Shown here: piece after piece, positions 28,575 through 38,303 of the stretch | Layout of the letters: each line of letters opens with the position of its first letter | Position numbering within the stretch: the first letter of the stretch is position 1 | Assembly: GCF_900156345.1 (NCBI RefSeq) | Contig: NZ_FTPP01000001.1 | Span: forward strand, 992,001-1,056,000 | Source of the DNA: Pontibacter indicus | Lineage (GTDB): Bacteria; Bacteroidota; Bacteroidia; Cytophagales; Hymenobacteraceae | Direction: 5' to 3' | Length of the DNA stretch: 64,000 nucleotides | Notes under the pieces: model-generated | Database searches by the model: none | Seen by the model: only the letters and a program-made list of their open reading frames with translations | Told to the model about the DNA's origin: nothing | Made by a program: the position numbers and the translations under genes

Positions 28575-31127
28575 ATGAACGAAGGCGAACGAATAATACC
28601 GATCAACATTGAAGACGAGATGCGCGGTGCATACATCGACTACTCAATGTCTGTTATCATTTCCAGAGCCTTACCTGACGTGAGAGACGGCCTGAAGCCA
28701 GTACACCGCCGTGTGCTGTACGGTATGTCCGAACTGGGGGTATCTTATAACAAAGCCTATAAGAAGTCAGCCCGTATCGTAGGAGAGGTGCTGGGTAAGT
28801 ACCACCCGCACGGCGACTCCTCGGTATACGAAACCATGGTGCGTATGGCCCAGGAATGGTCATTGCGTTACCCACTGGTAGACGGTCAGGGTAACTACGG
28901 CTCGATTGACGGTGACTCGCCGGCTGCGATGCGTTACACGGAGGCCCGCCTCAAGCGCATCGCCGACGAAATACTGGCCGATCTGGATAAAAACACGGTG
29001 GACTTTGTGCCCAACTTTGACGATTCCCTCAAGGAGCCGTCGGTGATGCCGGCTAAGTTCCCGAACCTGCTCGTGAACGGCACATCCGGTATCGCGGTAG
29101 GTATGGCCACTAACATGGCGCCGCATAACCTGACAGAGGTCATCAACGGCACGATCGCTTATATCGACAACAGAGATATTACGGTAGCAGAGTTGATGCA
29201 TTACATCACAGCTCCCGACTTCCCGACCGGTGGCATCATCCACGGTTACGATGGTGTGAAGGCTGCTTTCGAGACAGGCCGTGGCCGCGTGCTGATGCGC
29301 GGGCGTGCTAACTTCGAAACCACGTCAACAGGCAAAGAGCAGATCATTGTAACGGAAATTCCTTACATGGTCAACAAGGCTTCCCTGATCGAGAAGACCG
29401 CTGCCCTGATTAACGACAAGAAAATAGAAGGTATATCGGACCTGCGCGACGAGTCAGACCGCGACGGCATGCGCATCGTCTACGACTTGAAGCGCGATGC
29501 TATACCTAATGTAGTACTCAACAACTTATACAAGTACACAGCACTGCAATCTTCGTTCGGCGTGAACAACGTGGCCCTGGTAAAAGGGCGCCCGATGACG
29601 CTGAACCTGAAAGAGCTTATCCATTACTTCGTAGAGCACAGACACGAGGTGGTGATCCGCAGAACGCAGTTCGAACTGGACGAAGCGAAGAAGCGTGCCC
29701 ACATACTCGAAGGCTTGCTCATCGCCCTGGACAACCTGGACGAAGTGATCAACCTGATCCGTTCGTCGCGTGACCCGGAGATTGCCCGAAACGGCTTGAT
29801 GGAGCGCTTCGCCCTGACCGAGATCCAGGCACGTGCTATACTGGACATGCGTCTGCAGCGTTTGACAGGTCTGGAGCGCGACAAGATTCAGGCAGAGTAC
29901 GCCGAGATCATGAAACTGATCGATTACCTGACTTCTGTGCTGAACGATGAAGGCCTGCGCATGCAGATCATCAAAGACGAGTTAACCGAAATAAAAGAGC
30001 GCTACGGCGACGGGCGCCGCACCAGCATCGAGGCCTCTACTGGCGACATCTCCTATGAGGACATGATTCCGGAAGAGAACATGGTGATCACCATTTCGCA
30101 TGAAGGCTATATCAAACGTACTTCGCTGAGCGAATATCGCAGCCAGAGCCGCGGTGGTGTTGGTTCACGTGGCGTTGCTGCTTCTAAGGAGAGCGACTTT
30201 ACAGAGCACTTGTTCATTGCCAGCACGCACCACCACATGCTGTTCTTCACCGAGTTTGGTCGCGTGTTCTGGATGAAGGTATACGAGATTCCGGAAGGAG
30301 GGAAGACCACCAAAGGACGCGCCATTCAGAATTTGATCAACATCGAGAAAGACGATAAGATACGGGCAGTGATTAATGTGCGCGACCTGAAGAACCAGGA
30401 TTTTGTACTCAACCACAACCTGGTATTCTGTACAGAACAAGGCACGATCAAGAAGACCGTACTGGAGGCTTACTCAAGACCGCGCACCAACGGCATTAAT
30501 GCCATCACGATCAACGAAGGCGACCGTCTGCTGGATGTACAGCTGACGACAGGTAACAGCGAGATCATCATCGCGCTGAGCTCTGGCCGTGCCATCCGCT
30601 TTAACGAAAGCCAGGTTCGCCCGATGGGTCGCAACGCAACAGGTGTGCGTGCCGTAACACTAGCCGGACCGGAAGACAAGGTAGTTGGTATGGTTTGTGT
30701 AGAAAACGCAGATACAGAACTGCTGGTAGTCTCTGAAAACGGCTTCGGAAAACGCTCATTGCTGGAAGAGTACCGTATAACGAACCGTGGCGGAAAAGGA
30801 GTGAAGACCCTGAACGTAACGGAAAAAACCGGTAAACTCGTGGCAATTAAAGGCGTGGTGGATACCGACGATTTGATGATTATTAACCGTTCGGGTATTA
30901 CGATCCGTCTTCGTGTAGCCGACATCCGTGTGATTGGCCGTGCCACACAGGGTGTGCGCCTGATCAAGCTAACAGAAGGTGACCAGATTTCGTCGGTAGC
31001 GAAGGTGGAAATGGAGAACGAGGAAGAGGTAGCAGAGGCGCTGATGGAACAGTCCGAACTGAAGCCAGAGGATTCTTTACAACCTGATACTCAAATAGAT
31101 CCTGAAGTAGCAGAGGATGAAGTTTAA
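28575..31127 (+). CDS. gyrA: DNA gyrase subunit A
   Basis: About 850 residues. GyrA forms the DNA breakage-reunion subunit of gyrase. The N-terminus ([20 protein letters not shown]), the catalytic-Tyr block [10 protein letters not shown] and the QRDR ([20 protein letters not shown]) are clear. The QRDR has Ser at E. coli position 83 and Glu at position 87. The C-terminal pinwheel begins about residue 505. The GyrA-box reads QSRGGVG rather than Q(R/K)RGG(R/K)G. ATG 28575 is preferred over TTG 28569. An acidic tail ends the protein. Confidence 0.97.
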   Translation: MNEGERIIPINIEDEMRGAYIDYSMSVIISRALPDVRDGLKPVHRRVLYGMSELGVSYNKAYKKSARIVGEVLGKYHPHGDSSVYETMVRMAQEWSLRYPLVDGQGNYGSIDGDSPAAMRYTEARLKRIADEILADLDKNTVDFVPNFDDSLKEPSVMPAKFPNLLVNGTSGIAVGMATNMAPHNLTEVINGTIAYIDNRDITVAELMHYITAPDFPTGGIIHGYDGVKAAFETGRGRVLMRGRANFETTSTGKEQIIVTEIPYMVNKASLIEKTAALINDKKIEGISDLRDESDRDGMRIVYDLKRDAIPNVVLNNLYKYTALQSSFGVNNVALVKGRPMTLNLKELIHYFVEHRHEVVIRRTQFELDEAKKRAHILEGLLIALDNLDEVINLIRSSRDPEIARNGLMERFALTEIQARAILDMRLQRLTGLERDKIQAEYAEIMKLIDYLTSVLNDEGLRMQIIKDELTEIKERYGDGRRTSIEASTGDISYEDMIPEENMVITISHEGYIKRTSLSEYRSQSRGGVGSRGVAASKESDFTEHLFIASTHHHMLFFTEFGRVFWMKVYEIPEGGKTTKGRAIQNLINIEKDDKIRAVINVRDLKNQDFVLNHNLVFCTEQGTIKKTVLEAYSRPRTNGINAITINEGDRLLDVQLTTGNSEIIIALSSGRAIRFNESQVRPMGRNATGVRAVTLAGPEDKVVGMVCVENADTELLVVSENGFGKRSLLEEYRITNRGGKGVKTLNVTEKTGKLVAIKGVVDTDDLMIINRSGITIRLRVADIRVIGRATQGVRLIKLTEGDQISSVAKVEMENEEEVAEALMEQSELKPEDSLQPDTQIDPEVAEDEV

Positions 31128-31195
31128 TCTGTAAATGGAATTATATTTTTTTATTAATCGTCTAACATACAAACAAAAACCAATCTCTGAATAGT

Positions 31196-32329
31196 ATGAA
31201 AAAAATACTGATGACAGCTATGGCAGCCGTAAGCGTTCAGGTTGCTGTCGCTCAGAACTCGGCCGTGAACAGCGCCGTGCTGAACCACAAGAACGGCACG
31301 CTGGATAAGGCGCTAGAAGACATCAATAAAGCAACTCAGCACAAAAAAACGCAGGATAAAGCGAAGACATGGTTCTACCATGGTGTGATCAACCAGGACC
31401 TGATCGGCAACCCGATTTATGGTAAACTGGCTACTGAGCAAACACCAGAAGTGGTGCTTTCGTCATTCAACAAAACGCTTGAAATTGACGGTAAAGATGG
31501 TCAGTTCGGCAAAATGGTGCCTGAGCGTATGGAGATGCTTTATGGCCAGGTTTTGAACCAAGCCGTTGAGTTCCACAACAACCAGGACTGGGACAACGCC
31601 ATCGCCAAGTATGACATGGCTTCTCAGATCAACCCAACTGACACTACTGCTGTGCTTTATGCTGCCTATGCATCCACTGCCAAGCAGGACTATGCCTCAG
31701 CGGTTAAATATTATGATAAGTTGATCAGCATCGGTCACACAACCGAAGATGTTTACAAAAACAAAATTCAGCTGCAGCAGGCTATTGAAGCAAGCGATGA
31801 CGTGGTAATGGCTTCGATTGCTGCTGGTCTGGAGAAGCACCCGAACAGCGTATACCTGATGCAGGAAGAGCTGCGTTACTACCTGAAGAACGACCGTGCC
31901 GACGAGGCTATGGCGAAACTGGACAAAGCGATTGAAGCTGACCCGAAAAACGCCAGTTTGTATGCCGTTCGTGGTAACCTGGAGGAGCGCAAAGGCAACA
32001 TTGATGCTGCTTACAAGAACTACAAGAAAGCAGTAGAGGTAGACCCGAACAACTTCGACGGTTTCTTTAACCTGGGTGTGTTGGAGTACAACAAAGGCAG
32101 CGAGTTTAACAACAAAGCCGCTAAGATGGACTACGCAACTTATAAAAAGCAAGGTGCAGGGCTGGAGAAGCAAGCTATCAAGCACTATGAGGCTTCACTG
32201 CCATACTTCGAGAAAGCTCTTGAAATTCAGCCAGATGACCAGGCAACGCTTGCCAACCTGCAGCGTGTTTACACCCGCCTGAAGCGTACTGCTGATGCTG
32301 AGAGAATCGGTAAGAAACTGAAAAACTAA
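31196..32329 (+). CDS. Tetratricopeptide repeat protein, exported
   Basis: 377 residues with a signal peptide (MKKILMTAMAAVSVQVAVAQ). TPR units are visible at about residues 120-190 (DWDNAIAKYDMASQINPTDT), 215-280 (DEAMAKLDKAIEADPKNASL) and 295-350. It is likely a periplasmic scaffold. It lies 68 bases after gyrA but has its own upstream AT-rich region and its own terminator. Confidence 0.88.
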   Translation: MKKILMTAMAAVSVQVAVAQNSAVNSAVLNHKNGTLDKALEDINKATQHKKTQDKAKTWFYHGVINQDLIGNPIYGKLATEQTPEVVLSSFNKTLEIDGKDGQFGKMVPERMEMLYGQVLNQAVEFHNNQDWDNAIAKYDMASQINPTDTTAVLYAAYASTAKQDYASAVKYYDKLISIGHTTEDVYKNKIQLQQAIEASDDVVMASIAAGLEKHPNSVYLMQEELRYYLKNDRADEAMAKLDKAIEADPKNASLYAVRGNLEERKGNIDAAYKNYKKAVEVDPNNFDGFFNLGVLEYNKGSEFNNKAAKMDYATYKKQGAGLEKQAIKHYEASLPYFEKALEIQPDDQATLANLQRVYTRLKRTADAERIGKKLKN

Positions 32330-32353
32330 TTTCTGAGTAGATCAGATATTATG

Positions 32354-32386
32354 AAAAGGGAGCCTAGTATAGTCTCCCTTTTTTAA
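32354..32386 (+). terminator. Rho-independent terminator after TPR gene
   Basis: Stem AAAAGGGA / TCCCTTTT with a T run, starting 25 bases after the stop of the TPR gene. Confidence 0.85.
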
Positions 32387-32697
32387 TTTATGGCTTTTGC
32401 TCGAGTAGGCTTAAACTTAAGATCTACATCTACCGAGCACAGTAATGTAGTGAATTAAAGAATACCAAAGCAGGTGAGAAGCAATAAAGGTATAGCATGA
32501 CAATTCTACATTAATTCTATACCTGATGAAAAGTGAAGGAGTAGAAACGGAATAAAACACGGGACATTATAAACATTACTTAACATAATATAAATTATAA
32601 GACTGATTATATACGAGTAAATATACTCTATAATAAGTGTCACTGATAATATACTTTATGTTAAGTAAGTGCATCTTCATTTCTATGCTTCTATCTC
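32387..32697. other. AT-rich intergenic region with nested inverted repeat
   Basis: No gene is visible. Near 32489 and 32520 lie copies of the AGGTATA motif. A 13-bp perfect inverted repeat (TTACTTAACATAA at 32576-32588 with its complement at 32656-32668) encloses a smaller hairpin (GAGTA-AATA-TACTC, from 32615). It lies at the 3' side of two convergent genes. Confidence 0.6.
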
Positions 32698-34086
32698 TTA
32701 TAAATCTCTAGACTTGATTTTGCGCAGCGTTTCCTGCAGCCAGTCTGTCGATGCGTTGTGCTGTTTAGCGAGTTTGATGGCAGACTTTATGTTTTCCTCA
32801 GCCCCTTTGAAGTTTTCGAGTTTGTAGAGCAGCACCGCATAGGTATGGAAATAAGCCACTGTCGGATCCAGCTCTACCGTACGTTTACTCCAATCTGCCG
32901 CCGTCCTTAGAGTTAGTTTACTCGTTGTACCGGTCTGGTATATGTGGTATGCAGCGTTGTTCAGCTCCATGGTATAGGAACTTGGCGCTGGTTCAAAGCG
33001 TGTCATCACTATAGTCTCTGTCTGCTGACCAGCTTGCTTCATATTCTCAGTCATCGCTGGTCCGGCAGCTGTCTGGGCTTGTTGCATTCGCTTTTCATTC
33101 GCGACAATTTTCGCAGCCGAATCCTGCGGTATAGCCATGAAGTAGCGGTTATAGTAACCCAGGGCGCTCGGTATGTAATTGGCAGTGTCTTTGGTACCTC
33201 TGAAGAAACTTAACATATTACTGAGGTATACCCGTTGTCCGCGTGGCCGATCATTGTTCCAGGTGCTGCGGGCAAATCCGGCGCCGCGCTCGGCCATACC
33301 TTTATCTTTCGTTTCAATGGCCGTCCGCATTGTATTGACAATGATCTTGTTATTGATCTCCACGCGCTTGGCATACGGCAAGGTTCTGTATAAACTATCC
33401 ACCAGGCGCTGGTCCTGTCGTGCGTACTGAAAAGCCTGGCTACCTACCAGAGGGCCAAACTCATGGATAAAGATCACTTCCGAAAAAGAAGCTATACCTG
33501 CCTCAGACAAACTGCCAGTATAGGCGTCCAGCAATTCTGGCGCAGGCTCCACTCCCATTTCTTTGTGCAGCTGCAGGTATTGCCTTAAAAAATCAGCATC
33601 TCTCCTGCCCTTTTCAAACTCCTTACTGAAATAAGCCAGGTTATGTGTGCTGTTCAACTTATCCTGAAAGGCTTTAACATCGTCAATGTAACGCTTTGGG
33701 GTTGAATAATTTCCGTGATTGCGGTGGATCAGTATACCTTCCGGACTCAGGTATAGGAAAGTAGGAAAAGCGCGAATATTATACCTCGTACTCAGTCGAA
33801 GCCCCGCAGTAGACCGGTAAGGTGCTTTGAAGTTGATAAACTGACTGTTATAAGCCGCTGTTACGTCCGGGTGGTCCATCCCCGACCCCGTCATCTGCTC
33901 GCGCATTTGCTTGGGTACATCTTTAGAGATCGCAGGTCCGGAAACGAGTATAAAGACTGGTTTGCCTAACTGCTTCGCCTTAACTAAAACCGCTTCCAGA
34001 GAATCCTGCTCAAAATTGATCTGCTGGCTAAAAGCGCTATGACAGATCAGGATAGTGAAAATGAAGGCAATGATGTTTTTTTTCAT
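32698..34086 (-). CDS. Exported thioredoxin-fold protein lacking the CxxC motif
   Basis: 462 residues. A signal peptide (ending about SAFSQ) is followed by a thioredoxin-like domain (about 25-145): GKPVFILV, then the position of the redox motif, here SGPAISKD with no Cys, and a conserved cis-Pro region RAFPTFLYLSPEG. The remainder is helical with TPR-like character at the C-terminus (TYAVLLYKLENFKGAEENI). Without CxxC it cannot be an ordinary disulfide reductase. ATG 34086 gives the signal peptide. Confidence 0.8.
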   Translation of the reverse strand: MKKNIIAFIFTILICHSAFSQQINFEQDSLEAVLVKAKQLGKPVFILVSGPAISKDVPKQMREQMTGSGMDHPDVTAAYNSQFINFKAPYRSTAGLRLSTRYNIRAFPTFLYLSPEGILIHRNHGNYSTPKRYIDDVKAFQDKLNSTHNLAYFSKEFEKGRRDADFLRQYLQLHKEMGVEPAPELLDAYTGSLSEAGIASFSEVIFIHEFGPLVGSQAFQYARQDQRLVDSLYRTLPYAKRVEINNKIIVNTMRTAIETKDKGMAERGAGFARSTWNNDRPRGQRVYLSNMLSFFRGTKDTANYIPSALGYYNRYFMAIPQDSAAKIVANEKRMQQAQTAAGPAMTENMKQAGQQTETIVMTRFEPAPSSYTMELNNAAYHIYQTGTTSKLTLRTAADWSKRTVELDPTVAYFHTYAVLLYKLENFKGAEENIKSAIKLAKQHNASTDWLQETLRKIKSRDL

Positions 34087-34170
34087 GCTATACGGAAGAG
34101 GGTGTTACTCCCTTAAATATAGATAAAACAATATAAATTAGAGATTCAAATAGATTATTTATCTCTTAAC

Positions 34171-34206
34171 ATAAAAAGGCAGCCAGAATCGGATTCCAGC
34201 TGCCTT
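34171..34206 (-). terminator. Rho-independent terminator for the holin-like gene
   Basis: Stem AAGGCAGC / GCTGCCTT, read on the minus strand with a following T run (complement of 34171-34176), 22 bases beyond the stop of the 34228-34662 gene. Confidence 0.8.
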
Positions 34207-34227
34207 AACTATACCTGGTTTTAGCAA

Positions 34228-34662
34228 TTAGATTAGTTGAACTGCATTTGCCTCGTTTATCTCAATCTTTGCGAAATACTGCTCAATCTTTGGTTCATTT
34301 TCTAATCTGGCCATGTCATCGTCGCCACCTCTCGCCCAACCAACCAGCACCAGCGCAATGGCAGTTGCAATGGCAATCACAAAGGCTGGCCACCAACCGT
34401 CTACCTTAAAATTGCCTACCAGCTTGTCAACCAGCTTGATCATCAGAGCTGTCACGATCAGACCGACAATTGCTTCGAGTAGAAAGAACGACACGAGATT
34501 GAGCACACCTCGTAGCAGCCAGCCAATTGTTGCATTGAGCAGACCGACCAGAAAAGCCACCCAAAGGGCTGTTAAAAAGCTCTTGACATGCACTTGCGGC
34601 AATGCGTAGGCCAGCAGCACGATGACGCCAGCGCTTACTAATAAGTTGAGTATAAAGTCCAT
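34228..34662 (-). CDS. Phage holin family 4 (four-TM) membrane protein
   Basis: 144 residues with three to four hydrophobic segments in the first 110 residues: FILNLLVSAGVIVLLAYALP, then segments about 30-50, 55-75 and 88-108. The VKSFLTALWVAFLVGLLNAT block is typical of the widespread holin-4 superfamily proteins of bacterial chromosomes. No phage genes are nearby, so lysis is unlikely. Function unknown. The C-terminal tail of about 35 residues is acidic. Confidence 0.82.
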   Translation of the reverse strand: MDFILNLLVSAGVIVLLAYALPQVHVKSFLTALWVAFLVGLLNATIGWLLRGVLNLVSFFLLEAIVGLIVTALMIKLVDKLVGNFKVDGWWPAFVIAIATAIALVLVGWARGGDDDMARLENEPKIEQYFAKIEINEANAVQLI

Positions 34663-34756
34663 AGTTTGTTTGGTTTAGTAACATTTTTGTCCTAATACGC
34701 ATACAAACTTTTATGGATGATCGTTAAGCTGATTTTCTGTAAGATCATGCCAAAGG

Positions 34757-35437
34757 TTACTGATTCAAATAATTGTCTTTCAGTTTGCTACGGAAAGAGT
34801 CTTCAAACTTTAAAACCTTGGGTTTGGCAATGGAAATGACATAAGGATCGTCGGGATTATTACGGTAATAATCCTGATGGTAGTCTTCCGCAATCCAAAA
34901 CTTGCCAGCTGGTTTGAGCTCGGTTACAATTTTGTTGCGGAACGTGCCGGCGTCCTCGAGCGAACGCATGTAATTACTAGCCTGTTTCCGTTGCTGTTCG
35001 TCGTGATAGTAAATGGCGGAACGATACTGCTTACCAACATCTGGGCCCTGCCGGTTTAGGGTAGTCGGGTCATGCGTGGCAAAAAACACTTCCAGCAATT
35101 CCCGGTAAGAGATCACGTTTGGCCTGTACCAGATGCGCACAGCCTCCGCATGGCTCGTCTCACCGCTGCTAACCTGTTCATAGGTGGGGCGCTCCTCTCT
35201 CCCACCCGTATAGCCTGATTCGACCCGCTCAACTCCTTTGAGCCTTTCAAAATAAGCTTCCGTGCACCAGAAACAGCCGCCGGCAAAGGTAGCTTTGCTA
35301 AGCCCGAGGGTATCCGGACTGTCGCCATAACTGTAGGCGCTCTGCTGCAACAGCATGCGCTGCTCACCTCCGGATTCTGTGCAACTCCAGAGCAGTAACA
35401 AAAGGGGGAACAAAAGATAGGTATATTTCCGAACCAT
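34757..35437 (-). CDS. msrA: Peptide-methionine (S)-S-oxide reductase, lipoprotein
   Basis: 226 residues. MsrA reduces methionine-S-sulfoxide in proteins. The catalytic motif GGCFWCTEAYF and the later GYTGG and EDYHQDYY blocks are present. The N-terminus is a lipoprotein signal with lipobox LWSC, so this copy is probably anchored in the envelope. ATG 35437 (MVRKYTYLLF) gives a better signal than GTG 35446. Confidence 0.93.
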   Translation of the reverse strand: MVRKYTYLLFPLLLLLWSCTESGGEQRMLLQQSAYSYGDSPDTLGLSKATFAGGCFWCTEAYFERLKGVERVESGYTGGREERPTYEQVSSGETSHAEAVRIWYRPNVISYRELLEVFFATHDPTTLNRQGPDVGKQYRSAIYYHDEQQRKQASNYMRSLEDAGTFRNKIVTELKPAGKFWIAEDYHQDYYRNNPDDPYVISIAKPKVLKFEDSFRSKLKDNYLNQ

Positions 35438-35518
35438 ACGCCACAAGCCTTAATATTGGCTACGCTAATTTAACCCTTGGGGATGGCTTTTTGTTAAAAG
35501 AATCCACACTTCTTGAAA

Positions 35519-36544
35519 CTACCCATTCTTCTCCACGCTGTCTGGCGTATAAATGGCGTGTTTTTTATCGGCAATCACTTCGTCCAGGTCCCACTCCACC
35601 CGTTTCCGGAGCGGGGCCCGTCGCACATCACAGTCAGTTTTGGTGCAAATGGAGCACGATACTTCCACGCAAGGGTCGGTGTGAATAAAGAGTTCGATAT
35701 CCGGGTCGATCTGTTCCCTTACCAGCGCTCCAACGGCTTCGACCTCCTCGTGCGCCTCCAGCACGGTGAGGTACCATGGCACGGTCAGATGGCAGTCTAT
35801 GTGAAGCGTGTTGCCGTATTTGATCACGCGCAGGTTATGGATATCAATCCAGTTTTCTCGCCGGTTATCGTTCAGCACCCGCACAATGCGCTTCAGTAGC
35901 TCATAGTCCGCCTCATCCATAATACCGGCCAACGAGGCACGCAGAATCCGGTAACCAGTGTAGCAGATAAAGGCACCAAACAGGATGGCCACCGCACTGT
36001 CCAGCCATACTTGTCCGGTTAGGTATAGCAGCAAGAGGCCAACCAAGATACCTGCTGTTGAATAGGCGTCGGTCTTCAGATGCTTGCCCCCGGCTACCAG
36101 CACCATGGAATTGGCATTGTTTCCCCGCCGTTCTGTCAAATAACCTACAACATAATTGATGATGCCCGATACGGCAATCAGGTATATACCGGCGTCGAGC
36201 CGCGATATGACCTGCGGTTCGAAGAGGTTATAAAAGGACTTAAAGATAATAGCCCCTCCTGCCACCAGAATCAGGGAGCCCTCCAGCGTAGCGGCTACGA
36301 ATTCTATCTTTCCATGGCCATAGGGGTGGTTATGGTCTTTTGGCCGGGCAGAAAGGACCAGACTGTAAAGTGAGAAACCACCGGCCACTACGTTAATGAT
36401 TGACTCCAGGGCGTCAGTGAGTATGGCGTTGGAGTTCGTCAGATAATAGGCCAGAAACTTGGTAAGCAGCAACAGCACTCCTACCGCCAGCACCAGTAGT
36501 TGCATGCGTATGTTCTCGCTTTGCTGCGACAGCATTTTTTTCAT
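35519..36544 (-). CDS. Cation diffusion facilitator family metal transporter
   Basis: 341 residues with six TM segments in the first 210. NSNAILTDALESIINV and LDSAVAILFGAFICYTG carry the Asp positions of TM2 and TM5, and the HPYGHGKIEF motif sits between TM2 and TM3. The C-terminal cytoplasmic domain ends with a Cys/His-rich segment (CVEVSCSICTKTDCDV), unusual and possibly metal-binding. It would export Zn, Co, Fe or Mn; the metal cannot be told. Confidence 0.92.
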   Translation of the reverse strand: MKKMLSQQSENIRMQLLVLAVGVLLLLTKFLAYYLTNSNAILTDALESIINVVAGGFSLYSLVLSARPKDHNHPYGHGKIEFVAATLEGSLILVAGGAIIFKSFYNLFEPQVISRLDAGIYLIAVSGIINYVVGYLTERRGNNANSMVLVAGGKHLKTDAYSTAGILVGLLLLYLTGQVWLDSAVAILFGAFICYTGYRILRASLAGIMDEADYELLKRIVRVLNDNRRENWIDIHNLRVIKYGNTLHIDCHLTVPWYLTVLEAHEEVEAVGALVREQIDPDIELFIHTDPCVEVSCSICTKTDCDVRRAPLRKRVEWDLDEVIADKKHAIYTPDSVEKNG

Positions 36545-36662
36545 GGCGATGGGTAGGTTCCGGCTGGTGCACAGCGCTCAGCCCTATGCCTTACAAGGTA
36601 CAAGGATCAGCGGCGAAAGGCAAGTCTAACGAAAATAGTGAATAGAAAACCGGATTATTGTG

Positions 36663-36944
36663 CTAGCTGAGTGTATCGGCCAGATCGAGCCAGTTAGGAT
36701 TCATCGACTCTACAAGACGGAGGTGATCTTCGGGCCCTGCCGACTTAATACGGCTTTCGCGCACCCGGGCTACCTCTTCCAGTTCATAATGCTCGTAATA
36801 CACCAGTTTGGTCTGTCCGGCTTGGCCATCCCTGCCAGCCAGTTGTTGAAGGAGGTCTTCAGAAACGCCAATGCTTAGCTGTGGCTCGGACTGATCGCCC
36901 ATAATGTAAACGTAGAAGTGATTTGCGTGCTGATCTGGCTGCAT
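36663..36944 (-). CDS. GIY-YIG superfamily protein with degenerate motif
   Basis: 93 residues. FYVYIM and SIGVSED occupy the positions of GIY and YIG, then KLVYYEHYE, VRESRIK and NPNWLDL match the UhpA/YhbQ-like single-domain GIY-YIG proteins. The second motif is SIG, so the Tyr is lost. Nuclease activity is therefore uncertain. Confidence 0.72.
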   Translation of the reverse strand: MQPDQHANHFYVYIMGDQSEPQLSIGVSEDLLQQLAGRDGQAGQTKLVYYEHYELEEVARVRESRIKSAGPEDHLRLVESMNPNWLDLADTLS

Positions 36945-36991
36945 AGCATAGGTGAGTTTGTAACAAGGTATACGAAAGAAAAACTACCTGG

Positions 36992-37402
36992 TTAAAATTG
37001 CTGCAGCCATTGGCGGGCATCCTCCTGAATGAAAAAGGTGCGCATGGCTATACCTGTGCTTCTGTCGATGGTGTTGTCGATTTCGAGTTGCGTGAAGAAT
37101 TCATAGGAATAGACCCACGCAAAATACTGCACGCCTGCTTCGCGCAAACCGGGTGTCCATACCTTGGCCATCCAGGTAGTATCTCCGGAGTGGCCTGTTA
37201 CTTTCGAGTTGTCGTTTAGAATTTTTGTAATCTTAAACTCATTTACTAATTCCAGTATTTTAGTACAGCCTGAATGCCCTTTTGTAGTGTCAAGCCAACC
37301 CTGCCAATCCGAAATCAACACCCTGTCTTTTACATTCACCTTTATTTCCAGGTAATCACTGCTATGAACCAATTGTTCCTGATTTTTATGCACTGATAAC
37401 AT
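36992..37402 (-). CDS. STAS/SpoIIAA-like protein
   Basis: 136 residues, no signal peptide. The secondary structure pattern and the C-terminal block YSYEFFTQLEIDNTIDRST ... FFIQEDARQWLQ resemble the SpoIIAA-like (STAS/SEC14-type) family common in Bacteroidota. The gene transcribed divergently from 37586 has the same plan (WVADNS, DVFQELVTNSI, DPKDAQAW), so the two are probably distant paralogues. Confidence 0.65.
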   Translation of the reverse strand: MLSVHKNQEQLVHSSDYLEIKVNVKDRVLISDWQGWLDTTKGHSGCTKILELVNEFKITKILNDNSKVTGHSGDTTWMAKVWTPGLREAGVQYFAWVYSYEFFTQLEIDNTIDRSTGIAMRTFFIQEDARQWLQQF

Positions 37403-37585
37403 ATTTCTGATAACACACGACTTGGTCTTTCTTGTATTTTTTACCTAACCACTTTCCTTAAAGTTGCTTATTCCTAGATAATCATTGAACTATCCTAACA
37501 ATACATCATTTAATGTAACGATAATTGAACTATATACTACCTAAATAGTATTGTTAATATACTGCCCATCTACCTCAAAGCATAC

Positions 37586-38005
37586 ATGAAGCAATACAAG
37601 GACAGTTACTGTCAGATCAGCTACAACTCTGCCACCCACCAGGTATACATGAAATGGCTTCTTCCTCCAGATGAAACAGCGCTTCTGTGCGGTTACAGCA
37701 AGGGGTTTGAAATGGCTATCTCGAATCAGGCTTCAAGTTGGGTGGCCGATAACAGCATAGGCTTTCAGGTCAATGTCTCGATGCAGCGTGCACTGGCGCA
37801 ACTGGCTGCCAGTCGGCTAAAGCAAACTTCCCTAAAGCGGTTCGCGCGCGTCACACCCATTGATGTATTCCAGGAGTTGGTTACAAACAGTATCTTCAGC
37901 CAAATTCGCGCCCTGAGCAGAAACTGCATCGAGTTCGAGGTTTTTCATGATCCCAAAGATGCCCAAGCCTGGTGTACCCAAGCCGGTCACTTATCAGTTA
38001 ATTGA
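37586..38005 (+). CDS. STAS/SpoIIAA-like protein (divergent paralogue)
   Basis: 139 residues. The blocks SWVADNS, TPIDVFQELVTNSIFSQI and HDPKDAQAW align with ILNDNS, SYEFFTQLEIDNTI and QEDARQW of the protein encoded at 36992-37402. Function unknown; a role in protein-protein regulation is only suggested by the fold. The next frame overlaps its stop codon. Confidence 0.65.
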   Translation: MKQYKDSYCQISYNSATHQVYMKWLLPPDETALLCGYSKGFEMAISNQASSWVADNSIGFQVNVSMQRALAQLAASRLKQTSLKRFARVTPIDVFQELVTNSIFSQIRALSRNCIEFEVFHDPKDAQAWCTQAGHLSVN

Positions 38006-38301
38006 ATTTCGGAACGAAAGCAGATTATCCTGTCCCTATGGCACTTGGACCGAAACTACTCGAGAAACTCGACAAACTGTACGCCCCCGACAGCAAACTG
38101 GACCAGCACTACAATGGCAAGGACCTGACCTTCATCACGAATGAAAACGGGGAACCAGTCACTTTGTTCATTGGCAAGCGGCTGGAGGACGGCGCGATCT
38201 CAGGGGAGCGCTATGTGCGCAAGATTGTGCGCGACAACAAAACCGGCAAAGTGCTGCGCAGCCACTGGGACCTGAAAGGCAAAGTCACGCGCGGCGCCTA
38301 A
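38002..38301 (+). CDS. Conserved-type hypothetical protein
   Basis: 99 residues from TTG 38002, overlapping the previous stop; an ATG at 38038 gives 87 residues (MALGPKLLEKLDKLY). The conserved-looking core is HYNGKDLTFITNENGEPVTL with a C-terminal basic tail (HWDLKGKVTRGA). Small, charged and soluble. I do not assign a function. Confidence 0.6.
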   Translation: MNFGTKADYPVPMALGPKLLEKLDKLYAPDSKLDQHYNGKDLTFITNENGEPVTLFIGKRLEDGAISGERYVRKIVRDNKTGKVLRSHWDLKGKVTRGA

Positions 38302-38303
38302 GG

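Noticed and set aside
34228-34662. Possible prophage remnant because of the holin-like protein
   Set aside because: Holin-4 superfamily proteins are common chromosomal membrane proteins. No phage genes, integrase or att sites are nearby.
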